From positions 310,001 through 374,000 of the forward strand of contig NZ_BJUZ01000001.1 in the NCBI RefSeq assembly GCF_007988885.1: 64,000 nucleotides of DNA. Direction: 5' to 3'. The notes under the pieces were generated by a model. That model was given only the letters and a program-made list of their open reading frames with translations, ran no database searches and was not told the DNA's origin. Numbering within the stretch: the first letter of the stretch is position 1; every line of letters starts with the position of its first letter. Shown here one piece after another: positions 63,376 to 64,000 of this stretch. Origin of the DNA: Gluconobacter wancherniae NBRC 103581 (GTDB lineage: Bacteria; Pseudomonadota; Alphaproteobacteria; Acetobacterales; Acetobacteraceae). Both the position numbers and the translations under genes were made by a program.

Positions 63376-64000
63376 CGACCGATATGAGACATGCCGTTGT
63401 GGAAACACTGCCTGATTCAGAGGCTGTGGCACTGCGGATGGCGGATCTCCTCATCAGGGGAGTTGAGGCCAAGACCGACGGCCCTTTCCGTGTCGCGTTG
63501 TCGGGGGGCTCGACGCCCAAAAGACTCTTTGAAATTCTCGCCAAGCCATCAGTTGCCAAGCTCCTGCCATGGGACCGGATTGAGATTTTCTACGGGGACG
63601 AACGCCACGTTCCTGAAACCCATGCCGATAGCAATCATGCCGTCAGTAACGCTGTGTTGATTTCGCAGGTGCCGATCCCGGCTGCGAATGTCCATCCGAT
63701 GCCGACGTCTGCGACGGTCGCTGAAGATGCCATCAGTTACCAGCGGACGCTTCAGCAGGCATATGGTGCGACCATTTTGGAGCCGGGCCGCCCGCTCTTT
63801 GATCTGGTGATGCTGGGTCTTGGTACAGATGGCCATACCGCGTCGCTTTTTCCGGGTGAACCAGTGCTTTCGGAAAAGGATGCGTGGGTTTCCACGGCTG
63901 CCCCGAAAACTGCACCTCATGAGCGCGTCACGCTGACATATCCTGCGATCCATTCAAGCGCGCTTGTGGTCTTTTTGGTGACGGGTGCGAGCAAGGTTGA
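63372..64000 (+). CDS. pgl: 6-Phosphogluconolactonase, 3' end outside window
   Basis: Hydrolyses 6-phosphogluconolactone to 6-phosphogluconate. The visible ~209 residues carry the family motifs FRVALSGGSTPKRLFEIL, EIFYGDERHVP and LVMLGLGTDGHTASLFPG, with the active-site His in GHTASLFP; the right edge cuts the last ~30 residues. ATG 63372 overlaps the HAD stop. Last visible gene of the pentose-phosphate operon. Confidence 0.95.
   Translation, partial: MTTDMRHAVVETLPDSEAVALRMADLLIRGVEAKTDGPFRVALSGGSTPKRLFEILAKPSVAKLLPWDRIEIFYGDERHVPETHADSNHAVSNAVLISQVPIPAANVHPMPTSATVAEDAISYQRTLQQAYGATILEPGRPLFDLVMLGLGTDGHTASLFPGEPVLSEKDAWVSTAAPKTAPHERVTLTYPAIHSSALVVFLVTGASKV

Noticed and set aside
1-64000. 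Insertion sequences, phage genes, CRISPR arrays, defence systems
   Set aside because: No transposase, integrase, spaced repeats or Cas-like genes were seen; the region reads as conserved chromosome.

Overview
The window is one contiguous piece of an alphaproteobacterial chromosome. By gene content and protein sequence it looks like an acetic acid bacterium of the Gluconobacter/Acetobacteraceae group. Pointers are a transaldolase/glucose-6-phosphate isomerase fusion inside a pentose-phosphate operon, a single-subunit type II NADH dehydrogenase, a fused IspDF, an ATP12-type F1 chaperone, CtrA, and a SAM-II riboswitch. The genus is an inference from remembered family traits; no search was run. 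No insertion sequence, prophage, CRISPR array or rRNA was seen. Nearly all genes are housekeeping, densely packed, and often joined by 4-base stop/start overlaps (ATGA or TTGA).

Layout: 1-5097 (minus) is a cytochrome c maturation operon ccmC-D-E-F-G-H-I, cut by the left edge. 5168-7677 holds an EVE-domain protein, a secreted protein, EcsC-like and MAPEG-like proteins and a tiny membrane protein. 7791-10959 holds aat with two secreted paralogues, a Gly/Pro-rich envelope protein and a peroxiredoxin. 11017-20125 holds a YhdP/AsmA-type giant protein, a probable HD-domain gene relic, and the coupled run rarA-rluC-asmA-atp12. 20406-24548 (minus) holds ada, then metZ-apaG-ispDF with a SAM-II riboswitch in the metZ leader. 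24812-29810 holds tRNA-Gly(CCC), a secreted protein, a 2OG-Fe(II) oxygenase, ndh, argJ and a parvulin.

30102-41900 (plus) holds secA, yebC, ruvCAB and the complete ybgC-tolQRAB-pal-cpoB envelope cluster, with a 550-base gap before pal. 41878-47461 holds tilS, ftsH, glmM and thiD. 47465-50594 holds ctrA (minus) facing fliI-fliJ across a regulatory region, then an unknown gene. 50609-56379 holds a secreted protein, an M29 aminopeptidase, a glycosyltransferase-like protein, a small coiled-coil protein, hisC coupled to an ankyrin protein, and a metallo-beta-lactamase-fold hydrolase. 56497-64000 (plus) is tkt, tal-pgi, gnd, a HAD phosphatase and pgl (cut by the right edge): almost a whole pentose-phosphate pathway in one operon, fitting an organism that relies on this route.

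Most interesting: the CtrA homologue has glutamate at the exact position of the phosphorylated aspartate (D51 of Caulobacter CtrA), serine in place of an acidic-pocket aspartate, and an altered C-terminus. It therefore looks like a natural phosphomimetic master regulator. Candidate CtrA boxes lie upstream of fliI and, as an exact TTAA-N7-TTAA, directly before pal. Second are the riboswitch-controlled metZ leader and an undescribed three-way-junction RNA-like element between hisC and a small coiled-coil gene.
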